The notes: generated by a model from the letters alone, not told the origin. A stretch of 64,000 bases of DNA from Prevotella heparinolytica (GCF_004342845.1 NZ_SLXB01000001.1:186001-250000); one strand, 5' to 3'. Positions 36,226-45,406 are shown, numbered from the stretch's first letter. Numbers and translations: made by a program.

Positions 36226-36281
36226 AAGCATCTGTTGTTACGCCTCTCGAATGAGAAAGAAAGCGTTGTTGTTAAGAAGAA

Positions 36282-36313
36282 CAAAGCTAAGCAAACTTTC
36301 TTGCATATCCAAT
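36282..36313 (-). promoter_or_regulatory. Promoter of the galactofuranosyltransferase-glf operon
   Basis: On the minus strand ATTG (36310-36313), a 20-bp spacer GATATGCAAGAAAGTTTGCT and TAGCTTTG (36282-36289). The spacer differs at only two positions from that of the 31915-31946 promoter. Confidence 0.7.
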
Positions 36314-36646
36314 TCGCGGCCCGATTAATTTTGCCCTTACCTGTTTCGACTTGAATCATCGAGGACGGTTCAGCCGCTTTTCCGCCGATTATGCCCTAAA
36401 CGACCTCGTCCGTCTTTCTGCCGGTTTTGCTTGGTTTGGCGGCGATGAGGGTGTGCTTGGTCTGTACAAACGCAACTCGGAAGTGTGGGTCAAGGCCAAA
36501 TACAGCTTTTAGCAGTGTTTTGTTTCGTGCATTTTTGCTCGATTGACGTGGAAAAAACATGACAATAGACAGTTTGTGTGTGCCTTTCAGAAGAAGAGTG
36601 TGTATTGGCTTGATTTTCAGTGGATAATACTCTCCTTTTCTCTTTT

Positions 36647-36756
36647 CTTCGAGATGGCGTATGTTCGGCACCGAGGAACACGTCGTTCCACACCGAGGAA
36701 CACCCTCTTCCTCACCGAGGAACGAGGCTTTCGGCACCGAGATACGATTTGCACCT
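36647..36756 (+). repeat. 22-bp array, CACCGAGGAAC family
   Basis: CACCGAGGAAC recurs at 36669, 36691 and 36713, and CACCGAGATAC at 36735, in exact 22-bp steps. A degenerate unit precedes at 36647. The second halves tend to complement the first, as in GGAACACGTCGTTCC. Confidence 0.8.
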
Positions 36757-36835
36757 GTCGTATCTATGTATAATATTTTACAAATGAGCGTTCCGGCGGA
36801 AGATGCCTATATGGGAAAACTCAATTTCAGAAAAA

Positions 36836-36890
36836 AAGAGCCATATCATTACTCAAGAAATAGAGTGTGATAGGGCTCTTTATTATTTAT
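36836..36890 (-). terminator. Terminator after the 132-aa lipoprotein gene
   Basis: AAAAGAGCC-A-TATCA pairs with TGATA-GGGCTCTTT across a loop, ending in A/T runs on both sides, just downstream of the stop at 36911. Confidence 0.7.
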
Positions 36891-36910
36891 CTGTTACAAC
36901 CCGTACTTTT

Positions 36911-37309
36911 CTAATGACTTATATTAGACGCATCCTTATTCAGCTTTATATCCTTTAGCTTTAGAGAGTAATAAATTGTGATTGCTCCATTAATAGGCCA
37001 AATAACATCCGTGTACAGGTGCTGGGCTGTGCCGCTAAAGACAATCCGCCGATTTTTGTACACCTTGTACTCGTCCTTCATGTTCTCTATCATGAGTACA
37101 TCTGTTACCTCATCTCCTTGCTCAATTTCCGCATAGATAACCCACTTTTCTAATTCGTTGTGATACTTCATACTTCCTTCGAACGCGCTCAGTTCGATGG
37201 GCTTTTGCGGTTTCTCCGGATAAATCCGTCTTGTGGTGGGTTCTTCTTTGCTGCAACCGAGGCAGAGCGTCAGGCACAAGAGGATGCTGAAAGGAATAAA
37301 ATGTTTCAT
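36911..37309 (-). CDS. Lipoprotein duplicating the N-terminus of the adjacent metalloprotease
   Basis: The 132-aa lipoprotein (lipobox CLGC, Cys19) is nearly identical to residues 1-124 of the metalloprotease encoded upstream: KEEPTTRRIYPEKPQKPIEL, FEGSMKYHNELEKWVIYA, ENMKDEYKVYKNRRIVFSG. The DNA identity continues about 10 bp upstream of the start codon. It ends with a short unrelated tail (LNKDASNISH). It may be a simple duplication product, or a stand-alone copy of a propeptide-like domain that could act on the enzyme. The latter is inference. Confidence 0.8.
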   Translation of the reverse strand: MKHFIPFSILLCLTLCLGCSKEEPTTRRIYPEKPQKPIELSAFEGSMKYHNELEKWVIYAEIEQGDEVTDVLMIENMKDEYKVYKNRRIVFSGTAQHLYTDVIWPINGAITIYYSLKLKDIKLNKDASNISH

Positions 37310-37364
37310 AATGGTAAGGTTTTAAGTATAACATAAATCGCTGTTTAAAATTCTAACTGAAGTG

Positions 37365-39383
37365 CTACTCAATAATCACTCTTCGTTCTTGAGTGTAGGT
37401 GTTGTCAGAAACGACAATGCGATACTCTCCCGAAGTCCATGTACGTGTATCTATTTTCATTTCGTAGGTTTTCTCTTTCTTGGTGTCAGAAAAGAGTTTT
37501 ACGCCTCGACCCGTATATACTTCAACTTTACTTATTGAAAGATTGCGGTTTGTCACTTCCGTTTTCTGCGTTACTTCAGGTTTCACCACTCGTATTGTGA
37601 TTTCCCCTCTACTGTCATCAAAAGAGATATTGTAATAAGGAACGATTATCTCACAAGGAATTGTGAAGAAATTGGCGGAGGTTCCGCAATTGTTTTCTGT
37701 TCTGATTTTCAGCCAACCATCGGTACAATCGCCTACCCTTAAATTAAACGTGGGGTTTCCCTGCAAATAGCGATGTGCGGAAGTTACCATTTTAAAAGTG
37801 AAATAATTCGATGTGTTGTTGGTAGAAGAGTTATTACTTGCTTTGTCGGTATATTCTAACCTTAGCGTAAAGTCGTCCGAAACGTAAATAGGATTACCGT
37901 GATTCATATTCGTAGTCATTCCGGATTGTCCGTTTACAAACCAATACAAATTTCCTATGTAGGGCGATGGAGGACCGCTTGTGGCAAAGGTTGTCAGAGA
38001 AGTTGTTCCTGCCGGAGAAGTCAGCTCAGCCTCGATTGTATGGTATCGGGAATTCATTCCGTTGGAGTTCAGTGTGATAGTCGGCCCGTTATATGTATTT
38101 GTCGAGTTCGATAAAGGCTGGTCATCCATTACTGAAGAGGGGAAGAAGGTTTTCACTGTCCAAGAAACGCTTTCATTCGGAGATAGTGCGGAAATGGAAT
38201 AGGAGGCATTGCTGCAAAACATTTTCGGTCCTTCTATTTTCTTGTGATGTATCACTTGCCGGAGAATGCTGCTCTGGTTAATGGATGCATGCATCCGTTG
38301 TATCTGTAAGGGAGTGAAATTAGTGCGGCATGGCTTATGGGAATATGACATCATGTTTGTAGGGTCTGGGTTGTAGCTGTCCCCATTTGCATCCACGCTT
38401 GTTCCTATGTATTCGCAAAAATATGGATGCCACTTTTGCGGATCGGCTGGGGTGTCGGCTATATAGTCACCGGCCGTAGTCGCATTGCTTCCGTTGACCA
38501 ACTCTTTTATTCCGGGTTCTTCATCCCATGTCCCATGATGTGTATGATACAAGCCTAAGCAATGTCCTACCTCATGTGGCAGGGTAGAACCTTCGTGGTA
38601 TCGTGATCTGATAATGCATGCGGAGGAAGGAATGTTCTTGGCTTGTCCTATGAATTTGTCTGAATTTTCTTCTGAACTAATAATATAAATGTCTATAGCA
38701 TCTGGGTGAGGATTGGTATTGAAGATATTGGCTAACTCTGCCATTGTTCCGAGCGTGTTGTTATGCGCGTCAGAGTCAATATATTCATCGCCGGATAAAC
38801 AGAAACTGATATTAGATCCGGAATAGTAGTTGTTTAAGGAACTTATCACTCCCGGTGAAACGGTAGTTTTATTAAGTCCATTTCCGGCGGAGCTTCTTAT
38901 GACATGCACATAAACGTTCAGAAGATAGTTGCCACTTCCTATGGCACGTGATTGCGGTTCAAAGAACCATGCGGGAGGGGGAGGGGCGGGCGTTCCACAC
39001 TTTGCGCGTGTTTTTATATCCTTTAGCTTTAGAGAGTAATACTTTGTGTATCCTCTTGCTCCATTATCCGGCAAATTAATATCCGTGTACAAGTGCTGGG
39101 CTGTGCCGCTAAAGACAATCCGCTGATTTTCGTACACCTTGTACTCGTCTTTCATGTTCTCTATCATGAGCACATTTACTACTTCATCTCCGGGTTCAAC
39201 TCTCGCATAGATAACCCACTTTTCTAATTCGTTGTGATACTTCATACTTCCTTCGAACGCGCTCAGTTCGATGGGCTTTTGCGGTTTCTCCGGATAAATC
39301 CGTCTTGTGGTGGGTTCTTCTTTGCTGCAACCGAGGCAGAGCGTCAGGCAAAAGAGGATGCTGAAAGGAATAAAATGTTTCAT
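37365..39383 (-). CDS. Metzincin-type zinc metalloprotease lipoprotein (M43-like)
   Basis: The 672-aa protein has a lipobox (LCLGC, Cys19), an N-terminal domain (20-124), a Pro-rich linker (TPAPPPPAW) and a metalloprotease domain. The zinc motif is H270-E-V-G-H274-CLGLY-H280, with a Met-turn NMMSYSH near residue 345, as in pappalysin/cytophagalysin-type metzincins. Beta-rich Ig-like domains fill about 380-600. The last roughly 60 residues (VEVYTGRGVKLFSD, GEYRIVVSDNTYTQERRVIIE) resemble a type IX secretion sorting domain, odd in a lipoprotein of this lineage. It is presumably surface or periplasmic; the substrate is unknown. Confidence 0.88.
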   Translation of the reverse strand: MKHFIPFSILFCLTLCLGCSKEEPTTRRIYPEKPQKPIELSAFEGSMKYHNELEKWVIYARVEPGDEVVNVLMIENMKDEYKVYENQRIVFSGTAQHLYTDINLPDNGARGYTKYYSLKLKDIKTRAKCGTPAPPPPAWFFEPQSRAIGSGNYLLNVYVHVIRSSAGNGLNKTTVSPGVISSLNNYYSGSNISFCLSGDEYIDSDAHNNTLGTMAELANIFNTNPHPDAIDIYIISSEENSDKFIGQAKNIPSSACIIRSRYHEGSTLPHEVGHCLGLYHTHHGTWDEEPGIKELVNGSNATTAGDYIADTPADPQKWHPYFCEYIGTSVDANGDSYNPDPTNMMSYSHKPCRTNFTPLQIQRMHASINQSSILRQVIHHKKIEGPKMFCSNASYSISALSPNESVSWTVKTFFPSSVMDDQPLSNSTNTYNGPTITLNSNGMNSRYHTIEAELTSPAGTTSLTTFATSGPPSPYIGNLYWFVNGQSGMTTNMNHGNPIYVSDDFTLRLEYTDKASNNSSTNNTSNYFTFKMVTSAHRYLQGNPTFNLRVGDCTDGWLKIRTENNCGTSANFFTIPCEIIVPYYNISFDDSRGEITIRVVKPEVTQKTEVTNRNLSISKVEVYTGRGVKLFSDTKKEKTYEMKIDTRTWTSGEYRIVVSDNTYTQERRVIIE

Positions 39384-39777
39384 AGCGGTAAGGTTTTTAG
39401 AGGTTTATATTAAAGAATGTGGCTCGACCATCTTTGCGCAGTGTAATGGACAGAAGCCAACAAAAGATATTATTACAAAATAACAGATTAAATATTAGAG
39501 AAACAAATATTTAGCCAAGTTTCTATAATTAATTTTGCCCATCGTGTTTTGCCGGGGCTTTGTAGAGGCATGCCTGCTTGCCGGTTGAGAGCGAGGGTTT
39601 GTGCCCGTAAGGACAGGCGCAAGTCTATGTCTTGACAAACACCGGACTTTGAGCCGGCAGGCACAAGTGTTTGTCGTGTCAGGCACAAGCCTTTGTCGCG
39701 TCACACACAAGCCTCTGACGGATGCCGGGAAAGCTGCTGATTATGAGGCGGTAAGGATGATCGTCTACCGAAAAAGG
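39384..39777. other. Intergenic gap with 22-bp array
   Basis: The 394-bp gap contains the array at 39594-39725. The part from 39384 to 39560 is AT-rich, as expected for a promoter region of the metalloprotease, without a box I would defend. Confidence 0.45.
39594..39725 (+). repeat. 22-bp array, family 3, copy a
   Basis: Exact 22-bp steps at 39616, 39638, 39660, 39682 and 39704, with a degenerate unit before at 39594. The core is GGCACAAG...TTTGTCG.GTCA. The units resemble those at 46707-46816 and 48709-48774. Confidence 0.8.
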
Positions 39778-41565
39778 CTATTCCCCGGCATATCGCCCCA
39801 GATAGTCGAATTGTATCATGCGGTCGGAGATTTCGTATGCCTCTTGCGCATAGGCTGCTTCCTGCGGCGTGACGCTTTCTCCCTCCACCTTCAGTTGGGA
39901 ACTGACGGCAAACCCTTTCTTCGAGGGGTCGAAGATGCTTTGCCCCAGCCCGCTCCAGCAGTAATCGTCGAGGCGGAGCAGGTTCAGCAGCGTGGGATAC
40001 ATGTCTATCTGCCCCATCACCTTGTCGTAGCGCATGCCTACGGGCGAGTTCACCACGATGAAGGGCGTAAACGTCTTGTCGGACACGACACCCTTGCCGC
40101 CGGGGGCGTTGCACAACTCCTCGCGGTGCGAGGCCAGCCCCTCGTGGTCGCCGGTGATGACGATGAGGGTTTCGGCGTATTGCGGCAGCGTCTTCAGGTA
40201 TTCCACAAACCGTCCTATGGCCTTGTCCGTGTAGCGTGCGGTGGTCATGTAGTCGTTCATCTTCTGCGGGATGGCCGGGGAGAAACGCACCTCTTTCAGC
40301 TCTTCGGGCAGTTTGAAGGGGGCGTGTCCCGAATAGGTGACGAGCTGCATGTACACGTTTTCGCCCTGCTTCCATATCTCGCCGTTCTCTATCTTGCGGC
40401 GGCACTGTGCCAGAAAAGCGCCGTCGCCCGTGCGCTTGTGCGTGCCGAAGGCTTCCTCCAGCTTGAAGTCGTGATAGGCTATGATGGTGTCCGTGCCGAA
40501 GCTGTAAGCAATGACGCCCTGATTCCATGTGGACACCTTGTCGATGGTGAGGAGGTAGTTGCGCGAGGCTTTCTTTTGGTGCATGGCTTTCTGCAAGGTG
40601 TGGTAGGTATGGTCGGGGTAGAGGCTGCTGTACGTGCCGCTGTTGATGGGCAGCAGTCCGGCGCAGAGCATCAGCTGCGCGTCGATGGATCGTCCTCCTT
40701 TCACCTGCGTCAGCACACGGGGAGCATACAGGGTGGTGGAGTCCTTTATCAGCCTGTTGAGGCAGGGCGTGATTTCCTGCCCTTCCACTTCCGTCTCCAA
40801 TACCCAGCTTTCGAGCGACTCGGCAAGGATGACGATGCAGTTGTTCCGTGTGCCGATGGAGTCGGGCAGGGCACGGTGCACGGGCTTCCGGCTCAACCAC
40901 GCCTCTATCTGCTGCCGTGTTTCGGGGGTGAGCGTCTGCTTGCGGCTCATCAGGTCGTGGCACATATCTCCGAACACGGTGTACATGGAGGTGGTGCTTG
41001 CGCACATGTAGGCGTCTTGGCGGACGGCTTTATAGGCCGCGCCGAAACCGCCCTTCAGCAAGGTGGTTGTGGCGAAGAGCACGATGGCGGTGCCTGAAAG
41101 CACTGCGTAGCGGCGGTACGACGTGCGCTCACGCATCTGCCTGCGGCGCAGTGCCGGCGGAATGCAGGCAAGGGTTGAGAGGGGGAAAAAGGCGTCGTAC
41201 CAACGGAAAGAGTCGTACACGCTTCCGGTGAAGTCGGCCAGATTGCCCGACAGGGCATAGCTGCTCAGGGGGATGGCCGTGTAGTAGGTGCGGAAATACA
41301 TCAGGTTGGCCACCAGCAGCATGTCCATCAGCAGCATGACGGCGATTTGCGTCTTCCACAGCCGGAAGAAACGGTAGGGCACGAGCAGCAGCAGTGTGGC
41401 GATGACTTTCGTGGCGTAGAACTCTACGGTGGAGAACGAGGCGAACGTGGTGGGTATGCTCCAGATGAAATCGAACAGCAGGAACTTGAAGAACAGGGCG
41501 GTGCCGAACCAAAGTACCATCCGGTCGATGTTGGCGGGGCAACGCGTGAAGCGTGGTCTTGTCAT
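39778..41565 (-). CDS. LtaS-like membrane phosphotransferase (sulfatase superfamily)
   Basis: The 595-aa protein has five probable N-terminal membrane helices (to about residue 170) and a C-terminal extracytoplasmic alkaline-phosphatase-fold domain. The metal and catalytic signatures match LTA synthase-type enzymes: LAESLESW (Glu249), QVKGGRSIDAQL (nucleophile position Ser293, where Gram-positive LtaS has Thr) and ITGDHEG. Such enzymes transfer glycerol-phosphate or phosphoethanolamine to glycans or lipids. In Bacteroidetes decoration of surface glycan is likely. A TACCTTTG -7 box lies at 41619-41626. Confidence 0.85.
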   Translation of the reverse strand: MTRPRFTRCPANIDRMVLWFGTALFFKFLLFDFIWSIPTTFASFSTVEFYATKVIATLLLLVPYRFFRLWKTQIAVMLLMDMLLVANLMYFRTYYTAIPLSSYALSGNLADFTGSVYDSFRWYDAFFPLSTLACIPPALRRRQMRERTSYRRYAVLSGTAIVLFATTTLLKGGFGAAYKAVRQDAYMCASTTSMYTVFGDMCHDLMSRKQTLTPETRQQIEAWLSRKPVHRALPDSIGTRNNCIVILAESLESWVLETEVEGQEITPCLNRLIKDSTTLYAPRVLTQVKGGRSIDAQLMLCAGLLPINSGTYSSLYPDHTYHTLQKAMHQKKASRNYLLTIDKVSTWNQGVIAYSFGTDTIIAYHDFKLEEAFGTHKRTGDGAFLAQCRRKIENGEIWKQGENVYMQLVTYSGHAPFKLPEELKEVRFSPAIPQKMNDYMTTARYTDKAIGRFVEYLKTLPQYAETLIVITGDHEGLASHREELCNAPGGKGVVSDKTFTPFIVVNSPVGMRYDKVMGQIDMYPTLLNLLRLDDYCWSGLGQSIFDPSKKGFAVSSQLKVEGESVTPQEAAYAQEAYEISDRMIQFDYLGRYAGE

Positions 41566-41694
41566 ACGAAATAAGAGTTTAAGCGTTGGTTTGTGCAGGC
41601 ATTTTTCCCGTCACGGCGCAAAGGTAAATAAAAAGGAGAGAAAGCTTGGCGGCTTTTCCGGAAAAAGTGGACTTGGCGTACTAAAGGCGTTGCC

Positions 41695-41729
41695 TTTGTC
41701 CCGTATTTCCGTTTATTGTCGTATATTTG
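41695..41729 (+). promoter_or_regulatory. Promoter-like boxes of the ABC exporter gene
   Basis: TTTG at 41695-41698 and TATATTTG at 41722-41729 lie upstream of the start at 41756. The 23-bp spacing is slightly long, so only the -7 box is firm. Confidence 0.5.
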
Positions 41730-41755
41730 TCCCTGCAATCCACTAACAATTAGCA

Positions 41756-43594
41756 ATGAAGGAATTTCTGCAACTGATGCGGCGTTTCGTGACGCCTTAT
41801 AAGAAGTATATCGGCCGGGCCATCGTGCTCAATGTATTGTCTGCCATTTTCAACGTTTTTTCGTTCACCTTGTTGATTCCCATTCTGAACATCCTCTTCA
41901 AGACGGGAGATAATGCGCAGGCCTACCGCTTCATGGAGTGGGGTGCCGGAAGCCTGAAAGAGGTGGCGGTGAACAACTTCTACTACTACGTCACCCGTCT
42001 CATTGAAGTCTACGGGCCGTCTACCACGTTGCTCTTCCTGGGGTTCTTCCTCGCCTTCATGACGATGCTGAAGACCTCCTGCTACTTCGGCTCTTCGGCC
42101 GTGATGATTCCGTTGCGCACAGGCGTGGTGCGCGACATCCGGGTGATGGTCTACTCCAAAGTGATGCATCTGCCGCTGGGCTTTTTTTCCGAAGAGAGAA
42201 AGGGCGACATCATCGCCCGAATGAGCGGCGACGTGGGCGAGATAGAGAATTCCATCACCAGCTCGCTGGATATGCTGCTCAAGAATCCCATCCTGATAAT
42301 ACTTTATTTCTCTACGCTGATTGTCACCAGTTGGCAGCTGACGCTGTTCACCATCTTGGTGCTGCCCGGCATGGGCTGGTTCATGGGCAAGGTGGGCAAG
42401 AAACTCAAACGCAGGTCGCTCGAAGCGCAGGGAAAGTGGAGCGACACCATGTCGCAATTGGAAGAGACGCTGGGCGGACTGCGCATCATCAAGGCATTCA
42501 TTGCCGAAGACAAGATGGTGGACCGCTTCAAGCAGTGCAGCGACGAACTGCGCGACGCAACCAACAGGGTGGCCACCCGTCAGGCGTTGGCGCACCCCAT
42601 GAGCGAGTTCCTCGGCACACTGCTCATCGTGTTCGTACTGTGGTTCGGCGGTCTGCTCATTCTGGGCGAGGGCACTTCGATGGAGGCTTCCACGTTCATC
42701 TTCTACATGGTGATTCTATACAGCATCATCAACCCGTTGAAGGACTTTGCAAAGGCGGGCTATAACATCCCGAAGGGACTCGCCTCGATGGAGCGTGTGG
42801 ACAAGATATTGAATGCCGAAAATCCCATCAAGGAACCCGCCCATCCCGTTGCCCTGACCGGTATGGAGCGGCAAATCGAGTTCAGGGATCTGTCGTTCAG
42901 CTACGACGGAAAGCGTGAAGTGCTGAAGCACATCGACCTCACCGTGGCCAAAGGACAGACCATCGCCTTGGTGGGGCAGTCGGGTTCGGGAAAGTCGACG
43001 CTGGTAGACCTGCTTCCGCGCTACCACGATGTGCATCAGGGTGAAATCCTTATAGACGGCGTGAACATCAAGAACTTCCGCATCCACGATCTGCGCGCTT
43101 TGATAGGCAACGTGAACCAGGAGGCCATCCTCTTCAACGATACGTTCTTCAACAACATCGCTTTCGGGGTGGAGAACGCCACGCCGGAGCAGGTGATGGA
43201 AGCGGCCAAGATTGCCAATGCCCACGACTTCATCATGGAAACCGAACTGGGCTACCAAACCAATATCGGCGACCGTGGAGGCAAACTCTCGGGCGGCCAG
43301 CGCCAGCGCATCAGCATTGCCCGTGCCATCCTTAAGAACCCGCCCATCCTCATCCTCGACGAGGCCACCTCCGCTCTCGACACCGAGAGCGAACGCCTTG
43401 TGCAGGAGGCTTTGGAGCGTCTGATGAAGACACGCACCACCATTGCCATTGCCCACCGCCTCTCCACCATCAAGAATGCGGATGAAATCTGCGTGCTCTA
43501 CGAAGGCGAAATAGTGGAGCGCGGCAAGCACGAAGAGCTGCTGGCAAAGAACGGCTACTACAAGCGGCTGAACGACATGCAGTCGCTGGGATGA
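41756..43594 (+). CDS. MsbA-like ABC transporter (fused permease and ATPase)
   Basis: The 612-aa half-transporter has an N-terminal six-helix ABC_membrane domain (about 1-330) and a C-terminal ATPase with Walker A GQSGSGKSTLVDL, signature LSGGQRQRISIARAIL, Walker B PILILDEATSALD and the switch His in IAHRLSTI. As a homodimer it probably flips a lipid-linked substrate, most likely lipid A-core, across the inner membrane. That fits the adjoining LPS genes, but a multidrug role cannot be excluded. Confidence 0.9.
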   Translation: MKEFLQLMRRFVTPYKKYIGRAIVLNVLSAIFNVFSFTLLIPILNILFKTGDNAQAYRFMEWGAGSLKEVAVNNFYYYVTRLIEVYGPSTTLLFLGFFLAFMTMLKTSCYFGSSAVMIPLRTGVVRDIRVMVYSKVMHLPLGFFSEERKGDIIARMSGDVGEIENSITSSLDMLLKNPILIILYFSTLIVTSWQLTLFTILVLPGMGWFMGKVGKKLKRRSLEAQGKWSDTMSQLEETLGGLRIIKAFIAEDKMVDRFKQCSDELRDATNRVATRQALAHPMSEFLGTLLIVFVLWFGGLLILGEGTSMEASTFIFYMVILYSIINPLKDFAKAGYNIPKGLASMERVDKILNAENPIKEPAHPVALTGMERQIEFRDLSFSYDGKREVLKHIDLTVAKGQTIALVGQSGSGKSTLVDLLPRYHDVHQGEILIDGVNIKNFRIHDLRALIGNVNQEAILFNDTFFNNIAFGVENATPEQVMEAAKIANAHDFIMETELGYQTNIGDRGGKLSGGQRQRISIARAILKNPPILILDEATSALDTESERLVQEALERLMKTRTTIAIAHRLSTIKNADEICVLYEGEIVERGKHEELLAKNGYYKRLNDMQSLG

Positions 43595-43597
43595 TGG

Positions 43598-45406
43598 CTA
43601 ATCGCTCAACGCTATCTCACCCATCGTCACTTTTGCCTTGCGGCCGTTGGGCGAAGTGGCTTCGAGCTTGACGTACCGGGCTTCCACGGCTTTGTCGAAG
43701 ACCACGGTCTGCGGTTGCGGGTTGTGCATGATGTTGCTGAACTCGCCATGCGTGCGTACTTCCGTCCAGTGCTCGCCGTCGTTGCTCACCAAGAAGCAGA
43801 ACTTATAGGCCATGTCGGGTGTGGCTTCGCCGTTGGCAGGGGCATAGGTGAAGCTTTTCAGCAGGCAGTTTTTTCCCAAATCGACCGTGAGCGGAGCCTC
43901 TGAGAGCAGCTTCCAGCCGTCGCGTTTCATTGCGTCAGGCTCTTTCGCCTTAGATGCCTCTTTCACGGGCCCGGCAAAATAAGCCCCCACTTTGGCTATG
44001 TTGGCTTTCAGGCGCGATGCCATCAGTGTGACGCGCAAGGCTTTCGCCTCTATGGCGGGGAAACGGAGCAGGCGTTTGTAGCCCACGGTTGTGCCTTGCG
44101 CCACTTCCGTCCAGCCTTCGGATGTAAGGGCTTCTACCTTGAAGGCCTCCACACGTTGCCCCCGACGGATGTCTTCTTGCAGCATCACGACGTTTATCCT
44201 TGCCTTCGTTTTCAGTTTGTACACGCGGCTTTCGCCCTCGGCAGGTTGCCACGGTGCGCTGCCTTTGCGCACGTAGTCGGTGGCGAATGTTGCTGCGATG
44301 TAATCGGCCAGTTCCTTGATGCGTGCGGCATCGTTTTCATGAATCCGTCCGCGGCGGTCGGGCGGAATGTTGAGCAGCAGCACGGAATTGTAGCCCACCG
44401 ATTTGAAGTAAATATCCACGAGGTGGGCGAGCGGCTTCACCTTGTCGTCTTCCGCCGTATGGTAGAACCATCCCGGACGGATGGACACGTCTACCTCCGA
44501 AGGATACCAGAAGAGCCTGTCCACCTTTTGCAACATGTCGCGGCTGCCCAAGTCTTTCGACATGTTGTTGATGCCGAGCTGTGCAAGAGTTTTTTCCGAG
44601 TCGGTTGCCGTAGATGGGGGAAGCACCGTGGAGCTCCACTCCGTTTCGCGTCCCACGCCTGCCTCGTTGCCCACCCAGCGGATGTCGTCACCCATGATGG
44701 CGGCCACGGCTTTGGGTTGCAGCGTGTTGATTACTTTCATGTAGGCTTCCCAGTCGTACTCTTGCTTCTTGCCGTTGGGCCCTTCGGCGCAAGCTCCGTC
44801 GAACCACACCTCGTGCACCTCGCCGTAGTTGGTGAGGAGCTCGGTCAGTTGGCGGATGAAGAACTCGTTATAGCGTGGCGAATCGCCGTAGCATGGAGCG
44901 TTCCTGTCCCACGGCGAAAGGTAGACGCCGAACTTCATGCCGTACTTGTCGCATGCCGCGCGCAGTTCCTTCACCACGTCGCCCTTGCCCTCTTTCCATG
45001 GCGAGGAGGCTACGGAATGGGCAGTGGTGGCGGTGGGCCACAGGCAGAAGCCGTCGTGATGCTTGGCGGTGATGATGGCCATCTTGAATCCTCCCTCCTT
45101 CAGGCTCTTCACCCATTGTTCGGCATCGAAACCGGTGGGATTGAACAGGGCGGGGTCTTCTTTCCCGTCGCCCCATTCGCGGTTGGTAAAGGTGTTGATG
45201 CCGAAATGCAGAAAGGCCGTGAGCTCCAGCTTCTGCCACTCGTATTGTTGCGTAGTGGGCACAAGCCGTGCGGCCATTTCCACTTTTTGCTCTATCGAGG
45301 CATTTTGCGGAAACTCCACCTGCTTCACATGGTAATGTTCTTTTTCTTGGGCTGCCGCCTGCAACAGGCATAGGTGCAGGCAGGCAAGGAGTAGTGTTTT
45401 TTTCAT
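43598..45406 (-). CDS. GH29 alpha-L-fucosidase with C-terminal F5/8-type domain
   Basis: The 602-aa secreted enzyme starts at MKKTLLLACLHLCLLQAAAQ (signal peptide); 28 upstream codons are excluded. GH29 motifs: LTAFLHFGINTFTNREWGDG, AIITAKHHDGFCLWPT, KFGVYLSPWDRN and HEVWFDGACAEG with the nucleophile Asp. The C-terminal roughly 140 residues form a discoidin-like carbohydrate-binding domain (PLTVDLGKNCLL to the end). It follows the broken sulfatase gene by 85 bp. Fucosylated host or plant glycans are plausible substrates. Confidence 0.94.
   Translation of the reverse strand: MKKTLLLACLHLCLLQAAAQEKEHYHVKQVEFPQNASIEQKVEMAARLVPTTQQYEWQKLELTAFLHFGINTFTNREWGDGKEDPALFNPTGFDAEQWVKSLKEGGFKMAIITAKHHDGFCLWPTATTAHSVASSPWKEGKGDVVKELRAACDKYGMKFGVYLSPWDRNAPCYGDSPRYNEFFIRQLTELLTNYGEVHEVWFDGACAEGPNGKKQEYDWEAYMKVINTLQPKAVAAIMGDDIRWVGNEAGVGRETEWSSTVLPPSTATDSEKTLAQLGINNMSKDLGSRDMLQKVDRLFWYPSEVDVSIRPGWFYHTAEDDKVKPLAHLVDIYFKSVGYNSVLLLNIPPDRRGRIHENDAARIKELADYIAATFATDYVRKGSAPWQPAEGESRVYKLKTKARINVVMLQEDIRRGQRVEAFKVEALTSEGWTEVAQGTTVGYKRLLRFPAIEAKALRVTLMASRLKANIAKVGAYFAGPVKEASKAKEPDAMKRDGWKLLSEAPLTVDLGKNCLLKSFTYAPANGEATPDMAYKFCFLVSNDGEHWTEVRTHGEFSNIMHNPQPQTVVFDKAVEARYVKLEATSPNGRKAKVTMGEIALSD

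Larger units (their letters stand above)
36226..36910. other. Long intergenic gap with promoter, 22-bp array and terminator
   Basis: From left to right: promoter 36282-36313, unassigned sequence 36340-36640, 22-bp array 36647-36756, terminator hairpin near 36836-36890. No gene is supported here. Confidence 0.5.

Noticed and set aside
39594..39725. CRISPR array candidate
   Set aside because: Units are 22 bp end to end with no constant repeat alternating with unique spacers, units are degenerate, and no cas genes are nearby.
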